Numbered from the stretch's first letter, positions 16,412 to 26,119 are shown. The stretch is DNA of 34,066 nt from Firmicutes bacterium AM55-24TS (GCA_003460745.1 QTVU01000033.1:1-34066); one strand, 5' to 3'. Program-made: numbers and translations. Notes: generated by a model not told the origin, from the sequence alone.

Positions 16412-16494
16412 TGTAGAAAGAAATTACATTCTACCCTTTTATCCTATACATAGCAAAATGAAAAAAGCACTTATTTAGGTGCTTTTTTCATTTT
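16412..16494 (+). ncRNA. Probable small RNA of about 83 nt
   Basis: A strong promoter and a strong terminator (16455-16494) enclose about 80 bases. A first hairpin, GTAGAA (16413-16418) with TTCTAC (16429-16434), is followed by a pyrimidine-rich single strand and the terminator stem. The only ATG inside lies in the terminator stem and has no ribosome site. The terminator may additionally end the upstream polyphosphate operon. No RNA family is recognised. Confidence 0.42.
16455..16494 (+). terminator. Strong intrinsic terminator
   Basis: A 16-bp stem (16455-16470 with 16479-16494) and an 8-base loop, with a run of T residues to 16499. Confidence 0.85.
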
Positions 16495-16551
16495 TTTTTG
16501 GATAAATTTTTCTTTATGGGGTAAGCTAAAATAAAGGAGAGTGGCTTAACT

Positions 16552-16983
16552 ATGGCAGGAATAATTTTCAGTATAATAGCGGGTGCGTCAATGAGTATAC
16601 AGGGTGTTATGAATACACGTCTTTCGGATAAAATAGGAATATACGAATCAAACGCATTCGTTCAGGGGACGGCATTTTTATTGTCGCTTATTGCGGTGTG
16701 GATAATGGGCAAAGGCAGTTTTAAAGGTATAGCGGACGTGAATAAATTCTATCTTTTGGGCGGTGTACTAGGGATAATTATAACCGTAACGGTTATGCTC
16801 GGTATAGGCAAATTAAGTCCTACGGTGGCAATTTCAATTATATTGATTTCACAGCTTTTCGTTGCGGCGTTGATTGATGCATTCGGTCTTATGGGAAGCG
16901 AAAAGGTCGCGTTTACTTGGAATAAATACATCGGAATGACACTTATGATAGGCGGTGTGCTGTTGTTTAAGTGGAAGTCATAA
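16552..16983 (+). CDS. DUF606/YdcZ-type DMT-superfamily transporter
   Basis: 143 residues with four hydrophobic segments. The typical family start is GIIFSIIAGASMSIQGVMNTRLSDKIG, and the family motif SPTVAISIILISQL lies mid-protein, ending in a short basic tail. This is the half-size DUF606 member of the drug/metabolite transporter superfamily, which usually works as an oligomer. The substrate cannot be read from the sequence. It appears to be a single gene with ribosome site AAGGAGAG. Confidence 0.87.
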   Translation: MAGIIFSIIAGASMSIQGVMNTRLSDKIGIYESNAFVQGTAFLLSLIAVWIMGKGSFKGIADVNKFYLLGGVLGIIITVTVMLGIGKLSPTVAISIILISQLFVAALIDAFGLMGSEKVAFTWNKYIGMTLMIGGVLLFKWKS

Positions 16984-17036
16984 ATACCGTAACTGATTTC
17001 TACGTTAATATTATGAAAAAAACATTGTTTTTTTTG

Positions 17037-17066
17037 TTGCAAACGTAATACAAAGTATGATATAAT
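17037..17066 (+). promoter_or_regulatory. potABCD promoter
   Basis: TTGCAA (17037-17042), an 18-bp spacer and TATAAT (17061-17066), about 56 bases before the potA start. Confidence 0.55.
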
Positions 17067-17122
17067 TTTTTTTGCATTTATGCGAAATAAAATTTATTTA
17101 AAATTTATCGGGAGGTAGAGAA

Positions 17123-18166
17123 TTGAACAAAAATATTATTAGTCTTGAAAACATTGCCGTTTCCTTTGACGGTGAGAAGATTTTAAACGACATCAATCTT
17201 GACATTAAGGACAAAGAGTTTGTAACGTTTCTCGGCCCATCGGGCTGCGGAAAGACAACCACACTTAGAATTATAGGTGGGTTTTTGAAGCCTGACAGCG
17301 GTATTGTCAGGTTCGACGGTAAGGAGATTAATAATATACCTCCTTATAAACGTAATGTTAATACGGTGTTTCAGAGATACGCACTTTTTCCTCATTTGAA
17401 TGTGTATGATAATATTGCATTCGGATTGAAGATAAAGAAATTTTCAGATAAGGAAATTCAAAAGCGTGTCGGAGCAATGCTGGAGCTTGTAAACCTTAAA
17501 GGTTTTGAAAAACGCTCAATAGACAGACTTTCCGGTGGTCAGCAGCAGAGAGTTGCCATTGCAAGGGCACTTGTCAATGAGCCGAAGGTGCTTCTTCTTG
17601 ACGAGCCTTTGGGCGCGCTTGATTTGAAGCTTAGAAAAGATATGCAGATTGAATTAAAGCGTATTCAGCAAAGCCTTGAAATTACGTTTATATATGTAAC
17701 ACACGACCAGGAGGAGGCTCTTACAATGAGTGATACGGTCGTGGTAATGAATAACGGTGATATTCAGCAAATCGGTTCGCCGGTTGATATATATAATGAG
17801 CCAAAAAACGCATTCGTTGCCGACTTTATCGGTGAAAGCAATATCCTAAACGGTATGATGGTTAAGGACTTGCTTGTTGAGATAAACGGTCACAGATTTG
17901 AATGTGTTGATACGGGATTCGGTGAAAATAAACCTGTTGACGTTGTTATACGTCCTGAGGATATTCAGCTTGTTAAGCCTGACGATTCACATATTTCGGG
18001 TGTTGTGCAGTCTGTCACGTTTAAGGGTGTGCATTATGAAATGCTTATCGAGGCTTATGACCACGATTGGCTTGTACATTCGACAAAGGCGGCAGAAGTG
18101 GGAAGTACGGTCGGTATAAAGTTCGATCCGTATGACATACATATTATGCACAAGATGAACGATTAA
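17123..18166 (+). CDS. potA: Spermidine/putrescine ABC transporter ATP-binding protein
   Basis: A 347-residue ATPase of a polyamine importer. It shows the Walker [10 protein letters not shown] (38-46), a Q-loop in [21 protein letters not shown], the signature LSGGQQQR (136-143), Walker B LLLDEP with D-loop GALD (157-166), and switch H194 in THDQEEAL. The C-terminal 110 residues form the TOBE regulatory domain. The start is a TTG, with GGGAGGTAGAG just before it. It is the first gene of the potABCD operon and the permease gene follows after 10 bases. Confidence 0.95.
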   Translation: MNKNIISLENIAVSFDGEKILNDINLDIKDKEFVTFLGPSGCGKTTTLRIIGGFLKPDSGIVRFDGKEINNIPPYKRNVNTVFQRYALFPHLNVYDNIAFGLKIKKFSDKEIQKRVGAMLELVNLKGFEKRSIDRLSGGQQQRVAIARALVNEPKVLLLDEPLGALDLKLRKDMQIELKRIQQSLEITFIYVTHDQEEALTMSDTVVVMNNGDIQQIGSPVDIYNEPKNAFVADFIGESNILNGMMVKDLLVEINGHRFECVDTGFGENKPVDVVIRPEDIQLVKPDDSHISGVVQSVTFKGVHYEMLIEAYDHDWLVHSTKAAEVGSTVGIKFDPYDIHIMHKMND

Positions 18167-18176
18167 GGAGGTAGAG

Positions 18177-18986
18177 ATGATGAAAAAACTTGTTTCCGCT
18201 CCTTACCTTTTGTGGATGGCGATATTTATTATTGTTCCGCTTATAATGGTGGCATACTTTGCTTTAACCGATACAAACGGAGCATTTACGCTTGACAATC
18301 TTGCGGCGGTGTCGCAGTATTCAAATATATTTATTCGTTCAATATGGCTTGCGGCGGTTGCAACGGTGATATGTCTTATCATAGCGTATCCGCTTGCACT
18401 GATACTTGCCAATACGGATAAAAGCTATCAAAGTACGGTGCTTATGATAGTAATGCTCCCAATGTGGATGAACTTTCTTTTGAGAACGTACGCATGGATG
18501 ACACTTTTGGGCAATAACGGACTTATTAACAGCTTTTTTGGGCTTTTCGGACTTGGTCCGTTTAAAATGCTGAATACATCGGGTGCGGTTGTGCTTGGTA
18601 TGGTTTATAACTATTTGCCGTATATGATACTTCCGCTTTATACTGTAATGGAAAAGATAGATAAAAGCGTTATCGAGGCGGCTCACGATTTGGGCTGTAA
18701 CAATGTAAAGACTATGTTCAAGGTTGTTGTACCGCTGAGTATGCCCGGAATAATGTCGGGTATCACAATGGTGTTTGTGCCGGCAATCAGTACATTTATC
18801 ATTTCAAGAATGCTCGGCGGCGGTTCTAACCTGCTTATCGGTGACCTTATAGAAATGCAGTTTCTCGGAAATTCGTATAATCCGAACTTAGGTGCGGCAA
18901 TTTCGCTTGTGCTTATGGTTATTATTCTGCTGATTATGACAATACTTAATCAGTTTGATGATGATGAAGATAAGGTGCTTATGTAA
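18177..18986 (+). CDS. potB: Spermidine/putrescine ABC transporter permease PotB
   Basis: A 269-residue permease with about six membrane segments. The cytoplasmic EAA loop that docks on the ATPase reads EAAHDLGCNNVKTMFKVVVPLSMPG (about 160-185). The N-terminal APYLLWMAIFIIVPLIMV and the stretch MLPMWMNFLLRTYAWM are typical of PotB. It lies between potA and potC with a GGAGG site. Confidence 0.94.
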   Translation: MMKKLVSAPYLLWMAIFIIVPLIMVAYFALTDTNGAFTLDNLAAVSQYSNIFIRSIWLAAVATVICLIIAYPLALILANTDKSYQSTVLMIVMLPMWMNFLLRTYAWMTLLGNNGLINSFFGLFGLGPFKMLNTSGAVVLGMVYNYLPYMILPLYTVMEKIDKSVIEAAHDLGCNNVKTMFKVVVPLSMPGIMSGITMVFVPAISTFIISRMLGGGSNLLIGDLIEMQFLGNSYNPNLGAAISLVLMVIILLIMTILNQFDDDEDKVLM

Positions 18987-19013
18987 GTTTATAAGAAAGG
19001 ACGTGGGATTTAA

Positions 19014-19808
19014 TTGAAAAAATTATCAAAGGTCTATATGGCTCTTGTTTTATTGTTCCTGTATATACCGATTTTTGTGCTTATTGTGTTTTCGTTTAAC
19101 GTAACAAAAAGCCGTTCGGTGTTTTCGGGATTTACATTTGATTGGTACATAAAGCTGTTTCATAACGGACTTATAATGAAATCGCTTTTAAATACAGTAA
19201 TAGTTGCGACAGTTGCGTCAATCGCCGCGACAATTCTCGGTACTGCGGCGGCAATCGGTATAAACAATATGAAAAAACTGCCGCGAACGATTGTTATGCA
19301 GGGTACGAACATTCCTATTATCAACCCCGAAATCGTTACGGGTGTTTCGCTTATGCTTTTGTTCGTGTTCTTTGCGGCAAGAATGAATTTTGAATTTGGC
19401 TTTGTGACGCTTATCATAGCACATATCACGTTTGACGTGCCGTATGTAATTCTGAACATAATGCCGAAATTCAGACAGATGAATCCGCATCTTTACGAGG
19501 CGGCACAGGATTTGGGGTGCAATCCCGTTTCGGCATTTTTCAAGGTTGTTTTGCCTGAAATATTGCCGGGTGTAATTTCGGGATTTTTGATGTCGTTCAC
19601 ATTTTCGCTTGATGATTTTGTTATCAGTTACTTTACAAGCGGTGCAACGTCACAAACATTGCCGATTACGATTTATTCAATGACAAGACGTAAGGTAAGC
19701 CCTGAAATAAACGCACTTTCGACAATAATTTTTGTAATCGTGGTTATAGTGCTTGTTGTTAAGAATGTAATTGAGCGTAGAAATGCGGTAAAGCGAGGTG
19801 TTAAATGA
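19014..19808 (+). CDS. potC: Spermidine/putrescine ABC transporter permease PotC
   Basis: A 264-residue second permease subunit. The EAA loop reads YEAAQDLGCNPVSAFFKVVLPEILPG and the N-terminal segment is YMALVLLFLYIPIFVLIVFSFN. SFTFSLDDFVISYFTSG is a PotC hallmark. It uses a TTG start after AGAAAGGACG. Its TAA overlaps the ATG of potD, so the two are probably translationally coupled. Confidence 0.94.
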   Translation: MKKLSKVYMALVLLFLYIPIFVLIVFSFNVTKSRSVFSGFTFDWYIKLFHNGLIMKSLLNTVIVATVASIAATILGTAAAIGINNMKKLPRTIVMQGTNIPIINPEIVTGVSLMLLFVFFAARMNFEFGFVTLIIAHITFDVPYVILNIMPKFRQMNPHLYEAAQDLGCNPVSAFFKVVLPEILPGVISGFLMSFTFSLDDFVISYFTSGATSQTLPITIYSMTRRKVSPEINALSTIIFVIVVIVLVVKNVIERRNAVKRGVK

Positions 19809-21075
19809 TGAAAAAATTTATACTTGCTTTAATTTCAATGTCGCTTTTGCTTGCAAGCGGTTGTGCGCATATTGAGGAATACGATACTGAGGAAACGGCA
19901 GATACGGAAGAAACAACGGAAGTACAGACTGTAACGGTTGACAATCCCAAATACTATACGCGGTTTAAGAATGACGGCATATCAATAAACGTGTATAACT
20001 GGGGTGAATATATCCTGACGGAAGTGAGGAGGGCGTACTTAACTTAAACGCCGAATTTACAAAGCTTACGGGCATAACGGTAAATTACAGTACATATGCT
20101 ACGAACGAGGAGCTTTACGCAAAGTTGAAGGGCGGCGGCTCGACTTATGATATTATCATTCCTTCAGAATATATGATTTCAAGAATGATAAAAGAAAATA
20201 TGCTTGAACCGCTTGATAAGTCGAATATTCCGAATTTTGCGAATATAATGGATAAGTTTAAGAGCTCGGAATATGATCCCGGCTCAAAGTATTCCGTGCC
20301 GTATACATGGGGAACGGTCGGAATTATCTATGATACGACTGTTGTAGATGAGGAGGATATTGGCTGGGATATTCTTTGGGACGAAGATTATTCGGGCAGA
20401 ATATTGATGTTCGATAATCCGCGTGACGCATTTGCGATTGCGGAAAATATGCTTGGATATTCGCTTAATACTGAAAACAGCGAAGAACTTGAAAAAGCGG
20501 CGGAAAAGCTGAAAGAACAGAAAAAGGTTGTTCAGGCGTATGTAATGGACGAAATATTTGATAAGATGGGTGCAGGTGAGGCAATAATAGCGCCGTATTA
20601 CGCAGGTGATGCTGTAACGCTTATGGACGAATACGAGGATCTTGGTTTTGTAATTCCCGACAGCGGTACAAACTTGTTTATAGATGCGGCTTGTATTCCT
20701 AAGGGTTGCAGAAATAAAGATGCGGCGGAAATGTATATTAATTTCTTGAATGAGCCTGACGTTGCATATGCGATTGCAGATTTTATCGGATATTCAACTC
20801 CAAACCAAAAAGCATATGAAATGCTTGATGATGAAGTGAAAAATGACGGTATATCTTATCTTGATGATGATTATATCGAGGAAAAAACGACTGTTTTCTG
20901 TAATCTTTCAGATGAGGCAAATCAGAAAATGCAGACGCTTTGGACTGATATGAAGTCGTCAGAAGAACAAACACCGAATAAAGTGATAGTTCCGGCATTT
21001 ATGTCAGTGTGCGTCATTGCGTCATTGATTATATTAATAAGAAGATATATAAAAAAGAAGAAAGATATGTTTTAA
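19805..21075 (+). CDS. potD: Polyamine-binding lipoprotein PotD with C-terminal membrane segment (one apparent frameshift)
   Basis: Reconstructed as 423 residues. The signal peptide ends in the lipobox LLASGC, so the protein is a lipoprotein. An acidic Thr/Glu linker follows, then the binding fold (INVYNWGEYI, GSTYDIIIPSEYMISRM, YSVPYTWGTVGIIYD, IDAACIPKG). The frame breaks at about 20012-20017: the first part runs on to a stop at 20045-20047, and the other frame gives DGSEEGVLNLNAEFTKLTG. One missing base explains it. Unusually, a hydrophobic segment (VPAFMSVCVIASLIILI) with a basic tail ends the protein, which would anchor it at both ends. The last gene of potABCD. Confidence 0.88.
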
Positions 21076-21080
21076 TAAAT

Positions 21081-21112
21081 GGCGACCGCTGGTCGTCGCT
21101 GCGAAAGTAGTA
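21081..21112. repeat. GC-rich inverted-repeat element, first half
   Basis: GGCGACC (21081-21087) and GGTCGTC (21091-21097) face each other across GCT with one mismatch. Together with the following hairpin at 21114-21132 this forms a GC-rich patch in AT-rich surroundings. The pattern is typical of scattered intergenic repeats in gut Firmicutes (general knowledge; no second copy in this window). Confidence 0.45.
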
Positions 21113-21113
21113 G

Positions 21114-21136
21114 GGGCGGTCATCGACCGCCCTTTT
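21114..21136 (+). terminator. Terminator-like hairpin after potD
   Basis: An 8-bp GC-rich stem GGGCGGTC/GACCGCCC with loop ATC is followed by TTTT. It lies 39 bases after the potD stop. Its T tract overlaps the -35 box of the coaX promoter. Confidence 0.7.
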
Positions 21137-21163
21137 GACTTATATATATTAATATGCTATAAT
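21135..21163 (+). promoter_or_regulatory. coaX promoter
   Basis: TTGACT (21135-21140), a 17-bp spacer and TATAAT (21158-21163), 32 bases before the ATG. Confidence 0.6.
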
Positions 21164-21195
21164 TATATATAAGTTTAAATTAAGGGGATAAAAAA

Positions 21196-21957
21196 ATGAT
21201 ACTTGCAATAGACATTGGAAATACAAACATAGTGGTAGGATGTTGTAAGGACAACAAAGTTTCGTTTGTGGAACGAATTTCTACAAATCACACTGCAACG
21301 GAGCTTGAATATGCTGTTTCGATAAAGACGATTTTGGAGCTTTACAACATTGATTTTTCTGAAATTGACGGTGCGATAATATCATCGGTTGTTCCTACTG
21401 TCACAATCACTATGAAAAGAGCGATAAAGAAAATTACAGGCTGTGATGCAATGATTATCGGACCGGGTATAAAGACGGGTTTAAGCATTGTTATAGACAA
21501 TCCCGCGCAGCTCGGCAGTGACTTGGTTGTTGATGCGGTTGCGGGAATACATGAATACGGCGCGCCGATTATAATATTTGACCTCGGCACTGCAACGACT
21601 ATTTCGGTAGTCGATAAGAATAACAACTACATCGGCGGTGTTATAATGCCGGGAATGGGTATTTCGCTTAACGCAATGGTAAGCGGTACGTCGCAACTTC
21701 CGAGAATTAGCCTTGAAGAACCGAAAAAGATTATCGGCTCAAATACCGTTGACTGTATGAAAAGCGGTATATTGTACGGTACTGCGTCAAGTATGGACGG
21801 AATGATTGAGCGTATCAAGGAAGAAATCGGTGAGGCGAAAGTTGTCGCAACAGGCGGACTTGCAAGTACGGTTGTTCCGCATTGTAAAAATGACATAATT
21901 CTTGATGACGAACTTTTGCTTAAAGGACTTATGATAATATATAATAAAAACATTTAA
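21196..21957 (+). CDS. coaX: Type III pantothenate kinase
   Basis: A 253-residue CoaX, the ASKHA-fold kinase for the first step of coenzyme A synthesis. It shows the N-terminal phosphate loop DIGNTNIVVG (5-14), the central GSDLVVDAVAG, the second phosphate motif FDLGTATTISVV and the GGVIMPGMGISLNAM stretch. Length is normal. The PTS gene begins about 80 bases downstream with its own ribosome site, so they may or may not share a transcript. Confidence 0.95.
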   Translation: MILAIDIGNTNIVVGCCKDNKVSFVERISTNHTATELEYAVSIKTILELYNIDFSEIDGAIISSVVPTVTITMKRAIKKITGCDAMIIGPGIKTGLSIVIDNPAQLGSDLVVDAVAGIHEYGAPIIIFDLGTATTISVVDKNNNYIGGVIMPGMGISLNAMVSGTSQLPRISLEEPKKIIGSNTVDCMKSGILYGTASSMDGMIERIKEEIGEAKVVATGGLASTVVPHCKNDIILDDELLLKGLMIIYNKNI

Positions 21958-22037
21958 TTTCAATAAATTCCCACTTGTAGAATAGCAGAATATGCACAAA
22001 ATATTAACATAGTTTAATGGAAAGCGGGGAAGAGAAT

Positions 22038-24202
22038 TTGAAGAATAATAAAGTTTTTGAAGTTCTGCAACGCGTCGGCAGGTCGTTTATGCTGCCGATT
22101 GCAATTTTGCCTGTTGCAGGACTTTTTCTGGGGATAGGAAGTTCTTTCACAAATGAAACAATGCTTAAAGCATACGGTCTTTACGGCATAATGGGACCGG
22201 GAACGATAATTCACGGCATTTTAACGGTTATGAGTGCCGCCGGAAGTATCGTTTTTGATAATTTGCCGTTGCTTTTTGCAATCGGTGTTGCAATCGGTAT
22301 GGCGAAACGTGAAAAAGAAGTCGCCGCACTTGCGAGTGTTATTGCGTTTTTTATTATGCATACTGCCATAAGTGCGTTGATTTCCGTAAATTATGCCGGC
22401 GGCGATATGAGTATGGACGCAATGGAACATGCTGTTGTGAATTTGGAGCAAAATCTCGGTCTGAGCGGTGCAACGTCAATGGTACTTGGTATATATACGC
22501 TTAATATGGGCGTGTTCGGCGGTATCATTGTCGGACTTGGTACGGCGGCACTGCACAACAGATTTTACAAAATACAACTTCCGCAAGTGCTGTCATTTTT
22601 CGGTGGTACAAGATTTGTGCCGATAATATCGGCGGTTGTGTTTTTGCTTGTCGGAATACTTATGTATTTTATTTGGCCGTATATTCAAAAAGTTATTTCA
22701 ATGCTTGGAAATCTCGTACAGAATACGGGCTATATCGGTACACTGATTTACGGAATAATCGAACGTGCGTTAATACCGTTCGGCCTTCATCATGTATTCT
22801 ATATGCCGTTTTGGCAGACAAATGTCGGAGGCTCAATGGAGATTGCAGGTCAGACAATAAACGGTGCACAAAATATATTCTTTGCACAGCTTGCCGACCC
22901 TAACACAACGAAATTTTCCGTTGACGCAACGCGTTTTATGGCAGGTAAATTCCCGTTTATGATGTTCGGTTTGCCGGGTGCGGCACTTGCAATGTACAGA
23001 TGTGCCAGAAACGAAAAGAAAAAAGTTGTCGGAGGACTTTTGCTTTCGGCGGCATTGACGGCATTTTTGACAGGCATAACAGAGCCGCTTGAATTTACAT
23101 TCTTGTTCGTTGCACCGATTTTGTATGTTGTGCATTGTGTGCTTGCCGGTATCTCGTTTATGCTTATGCATATATTCGGTGTCGGAGTCGGTATGACGTT
23201 TTCTGGCGGACTTATAGATATGACGCTTTTCGGTATAATGCAAGGTAATGCAAAAACTCATTGGCTTTATATAGTGCTTGTCGGTATTGTGTATTTCTTC
23301 GTTTATTGGGGTGTATTCACATTCCTTATAAAGAAATTTAACTTTAAAACCCCGGGTCGCGAGGCGGATAATGAGGAAACAAAGCTTTATACGCGTTCAG
23401 ATGTGAATGCGAAAAATGGCGGAAAGACAGATATGACATCTGTTTTGATTTTAAAAGGACTTGGAGGTAAAGAAAATATCGCCGATATTGACTGTTGTGC
23501 AACAAGACTTCGTATTACGGTGCATAACAGTGACGCGGTCAGCGAGGATATTTTAAAACAAAGCGGTGCGGCAGGTGTAATTAAAAAGGGTAACGGTATA
23601 CAGGTTATTTACGGTCCGCGAGTAACGGTTATAAAGTCGCATTTGGAGGACTTTATGGAAAGTAAGGAAAGCGTCGATTTAAGCGGTTATGGTGTGGCTG
23701 ATAATGAAATACAGACAGAAAAAGAAACTGCACCGAAAGCAGACGGAACAGAATTATTCCTTTCATCTCCGATAAAGGGAAAAGCAGTACCGCTTGAAAA
23801 GGTGGATGATGAGGTATTCTCTGCCGGAATACTCGGACAAGGTATTGCGATTGAGCCGAGCGAGGGCAAGGTTTTCGCACCGGTTGACGGTGTGGTTGAA
23901 AACATTCCGAAAAGTAAGCACGCTATCGCAATAACTGCGGATAATGATGCAAATATTTTAATTCATGTCGGTCTTGATACAGTTGAACTTGACGGTAACG
24001 GATTTGACGTAAAAGTTGCAAACGGTGCAAAAATCAAAAAAGGCGACTTGCTTATGACGTTTAATTTAAGCGGAATAAAGAAACAGGCTATAAAATGATA
24101 ACGCCTATAGTAGTTTGTAACGCAGATGAATTTGCGGAATTTAAAACCGTTGCCGACGGTGATGTGAATGTCGGTGATGATGTGATAAGAATAGTCAGAT
24201 AA
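22038..24202 (+). CDS. ptsG: Glucose-type PTS transporter EIICBA (one apparent frameshift near the 3' end)
   Basis: Reconstructed as 721 residues. EIIC (about 1-425) has some ten membrane segments and ITEPLEFTFLFVAP. EIIB (about 460-540) has the phospho-Cys in DCCATRLRI. EIIA (about 565-721) has the phospho-His in ILIHVGLDTVEL. The frame stops at 24096-24098. One extra G near 24089 would restore the normal C-terminus (GYKMITPIVVCNADEF to VIRIVR), with a stop at 24200-24202. A GGG shortened to GG is likely. I chose the TTG at 22038 because GGGGA precedes it at proper distance; the ATG at 22017 lacks a site. Glucose versus GlcNAc specificity is uncertain. EI and HPr are elsewhere. Confidence 0.88.
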
Positions 24203-24203
24203 C

Positions 24204-24233
24204 AAAAAGGACGGTTTTAAAACCGTCCTTTTT
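24204..24233. terminator. Bidirectional terminator for the PTS gene and the stalk-domain gene
   Basis: A perfect palindrome with 15-base arms (24204-24218 and 24219-24233) centred on TTTTAAAA. It starts two bases after the PTS stop. It is flanked by A and T runs that allow termination from either side. Confidence 0.82.
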
Positions 24234-24270
24234 GATGCCTTATGTAATTTTTTATCGGAATGTATTATAT

Positions 24271-24795
24271 TTATATTGTATATCCGGAAAACAGAATATT
24301 ATGTGTATTTTCGTTCCAAGTCACAGTTGAATTAAGTGCATCTCCGATAGCTCGTAGTGGCACAAGAGTTCTTCCGTTTATAATTTGTGCAGGTACATCC
24401 AGTTCAAATATTGCGTTGCCTCGATTGTTTGTATTACGATATAACTTATTATCTCCGACTGTTAGGATAATATCAGTTTGACCGCCTGCAGCTTTAACAG
24501 TTTTTGTACTGTCGTCCCAAGTAACAGCCATGGCAAGAGCTTCAAAAATTGCTCTCATAGGGACAAGTGTGCGTCCATCTATTATTACCGGAGCCTGATC
24601 AAATGTCACATCTTTAAATTTATCATAGTTCATTAAAGTTACAGTGATTTCAGGGTTAGGAATTGTATATTCGTAGGACACTCCATTTACCGGATCAGTA
24701 TAATTCCCCGCAGCACTAACACTCAAAGAACCGGTTAATAACATTGATGTTAAAATAGTCATTGTGATAATCTTTTTTTTCATATTTTTCACCAT
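24271..24795 (-). CDS. Secreted stalk-domain protein (copper amine oxidase N-terminal-like)
   Basis: A 174-residue exported protein. The signal peptide is about 1-29, ending SVSAAG. Two copies of the stalk domain found at the N-terminus of some copper amine oxidases follow: APVIIDGRTLVPMRAIFEAL with VTWDD, and AQIINGRTLVPLRAIGDAL with VTWNE. No enzyme domain is attached. Such modules are common in surface proteins of Clostridia and may bind wall material; no reaction is implied. The ribosome site AAAGGA precedes the ATG at 24795. Confidence 0.85.
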   Translation of the reverse strand: MVKNMKKKIITMTILTSMLLTGSLSVSAAGNYTDPVNGVSYEYTIPNPEITVTLMNYDKFKDVTFDQAPVIIDGRTLVPMRAIFEALAMAVTWDDSTKTVKAAGGQTDIILTVGDNKLYRNTNNRGNAIFELDVPAQIINGRTLVPLRAIGDALNSTVTWNENTHNILFSGYTI

Positions 24796-24905
24796 TACAT
24801 CCTTTCAAAATAAATATTTGTTTATTAAATTTTATCCGACATCATATTTAACATAAAACCAATAGTTTAAAAGGAGGGTAAAAACCGCCCTATAAAATAC
24901 ATAAA

Positions 24906-25973
24906 TTAGTCTATCTTAACTGTCCAACCGAACTCGTCTTTTATTTTGCCCCATTGAATACCTGTAAGAGTATCATAAAGCATATGAGTAACTTCGCCGA
25001 TTTCGCCGTTGTTTACAGGCATTACAAGGTCACCATACTTAAGTTCACCGATAGGTGAAATAACAGCGGCAGTACCTGTACCCCAAGCTTCTTCAAGCTT
25101 ACCTGCTTTGAATGCCTCAACAAGTTCATCGATTGAAAGACGACGTTCTGAAACTTTGTAACCCTTTGACTGAAGAAGTTCAATAATTGACATTCTTGTA
25201 ATACCGCCAAGAATTGAGCCTACAAGAGCAGGAGTAACAACTTCGCCGTCAATTTTGAAGAATACGTTCATTGAACCAACTTCTTCAACGTACTTTCTTT
25301 CAACACCGTCAAGCCATAGAGTTTGAACATAACCTTGTTCAGCGGCCTCTTCCTGACCTTTTAGAGAAATGGCATAGTTAGCGCCGGCTTTTGTGAAACC
25401 TGTACCGCCGATTACGGCACGAACATACTTCTGTTCAACGAAGATTTTAACAGGTGCGATACCTTGTGGATAATATGCTCCGACCGGTGAAAGAATAATT
25501 GCAAATGTAAGGTGCTTTGCAGGGTGAACACCAACGTGTGCGTCAGTAGCGAATATGTAAGGTCTGATGTAAAGTGAAGTACCGTCAAGTGAAGGTACCC
25601 AGTCCTTATCTACTTCTACAAGTGTTTTGATTGCCTTTATAGCAAATTCTTCATCTATCTTAGGAATGCAAAGACGATCACATGAAACGTTCATTCTTGC
25701 CATATTTTTGTCAGGACGGAAAAGTTGAATTGAACCGTCAGCGGTACGATAAGCCTTCATACCTTCAAAGATTTCCTGTGCATAGTGAAGTACCATAGCG
25801 GCAGGATCAAGTTCAAACGGGCCGTAAGGGACGATTCTTGGGTTGTGCCAACCCTCTCCCTCGTCATAGTTCATAATGAACATATGGTCGGTATAATATT
25901 GACCAAAACCAAGCTTTGATTCATCAGCAGGCTTTTGTTTTGGAGTAGTTGTTTTTGTGATTGAGATTTCCAT
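24906..25973 (-). CDS. ilvE: Branched-chain amino acid aminotransferase
   Basis: A 355-residue PLP-dependent fold-type IV transaminase for the last step of Val, Leu and Ile synthesis. The PLP lysine is K195 in GFTKAGANYAISL. Other marks are EIFEGMKAYR, LYIRPYIFATD, the EVGSMNVFF loop (about 231-239) and GTGTAAVISPIGEL near the end. Length fits the class II (eukaryote/Firmicutes) form. A single gene with ribosome site AGGAGCG, its own promoter and a palindrome at the start site. No T-box leader is visible. Confidence 0.95.
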   Translation of the reverse strand: MEISITKTTTPKQKPADESKLGFGQYYTDHMFIMNYDEGEGWHNPRIVPYGPFELDPAAMVLHYAQEIFEGMKAYRTADGSIQLFRPDKNMARMNVSCDRLCIPKIDEEFAIKAIKTLVEVDKDWVPSLDGTSLYIRPYIFATDAHVGVHPAKHLTFAIILSPVGAYYPQGIAPVKIFVEQKYVRAVIGGTGFTKAGANYAISLKGQEEAAEQGYVQTLWLDGVERKYVEEVGSMNVFFKIDGEVVTPALVGSILGGITRMSIIELLQSKGYKVSERRLSIDELVEAFKAGKLEEAWGTGTAAVISPIGELKYGDLVMPVNNGEIGEVTHMLYDTLTGIQWGKIKDEFGWTVKID

Positions 25974-26000
25974 TGTAAACGCTCCTTTTATTTTTCATAC

Positions 26001-26019
26001 ATAAACAAAATTTGTTTAT
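26001..26019. promoter_or_regulatory. Palindrome at the ilvE transcription start (candidate operator)
   Basis: ATAAACAAA (26001-26009) and TTTGTTTAT (26011-26019) are perfect 9-bp arms around one A. On the minus strand it lies directly downstream of the -10 box, where a bound repressor would block initiation. It does not match the CodY box. The regulator is unknown. Confidence 0.45.
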
Positions 26020-26027
26020 CACATTAT

Positions 26028-26057
26028 ATTATACCGCTTTTTTTTTAGCGTTGTAAA
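26028..26057 (-). promoter_or_regulatory. ilvE promoter
   Basis: On the minus strand there is TTTACA (26057-26052), an 18-bp spacer and TATAAT (26033-26028). A second overlapping TATAAT is at 26028-26023. Confidence 0.55.
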
Positions 26058-26119
26058 GTAGTATAGTGTATTTTTGCGACATTTTTTATAAATAAAATTA
26101 CAATATTGTACCAATATAA

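Noticed and set aside
24796..24905. Terminator after ilvE
   Set aside because: GGGCGG and ACCC elements give only a 4-5 bp imperfect stem, too weak to call.
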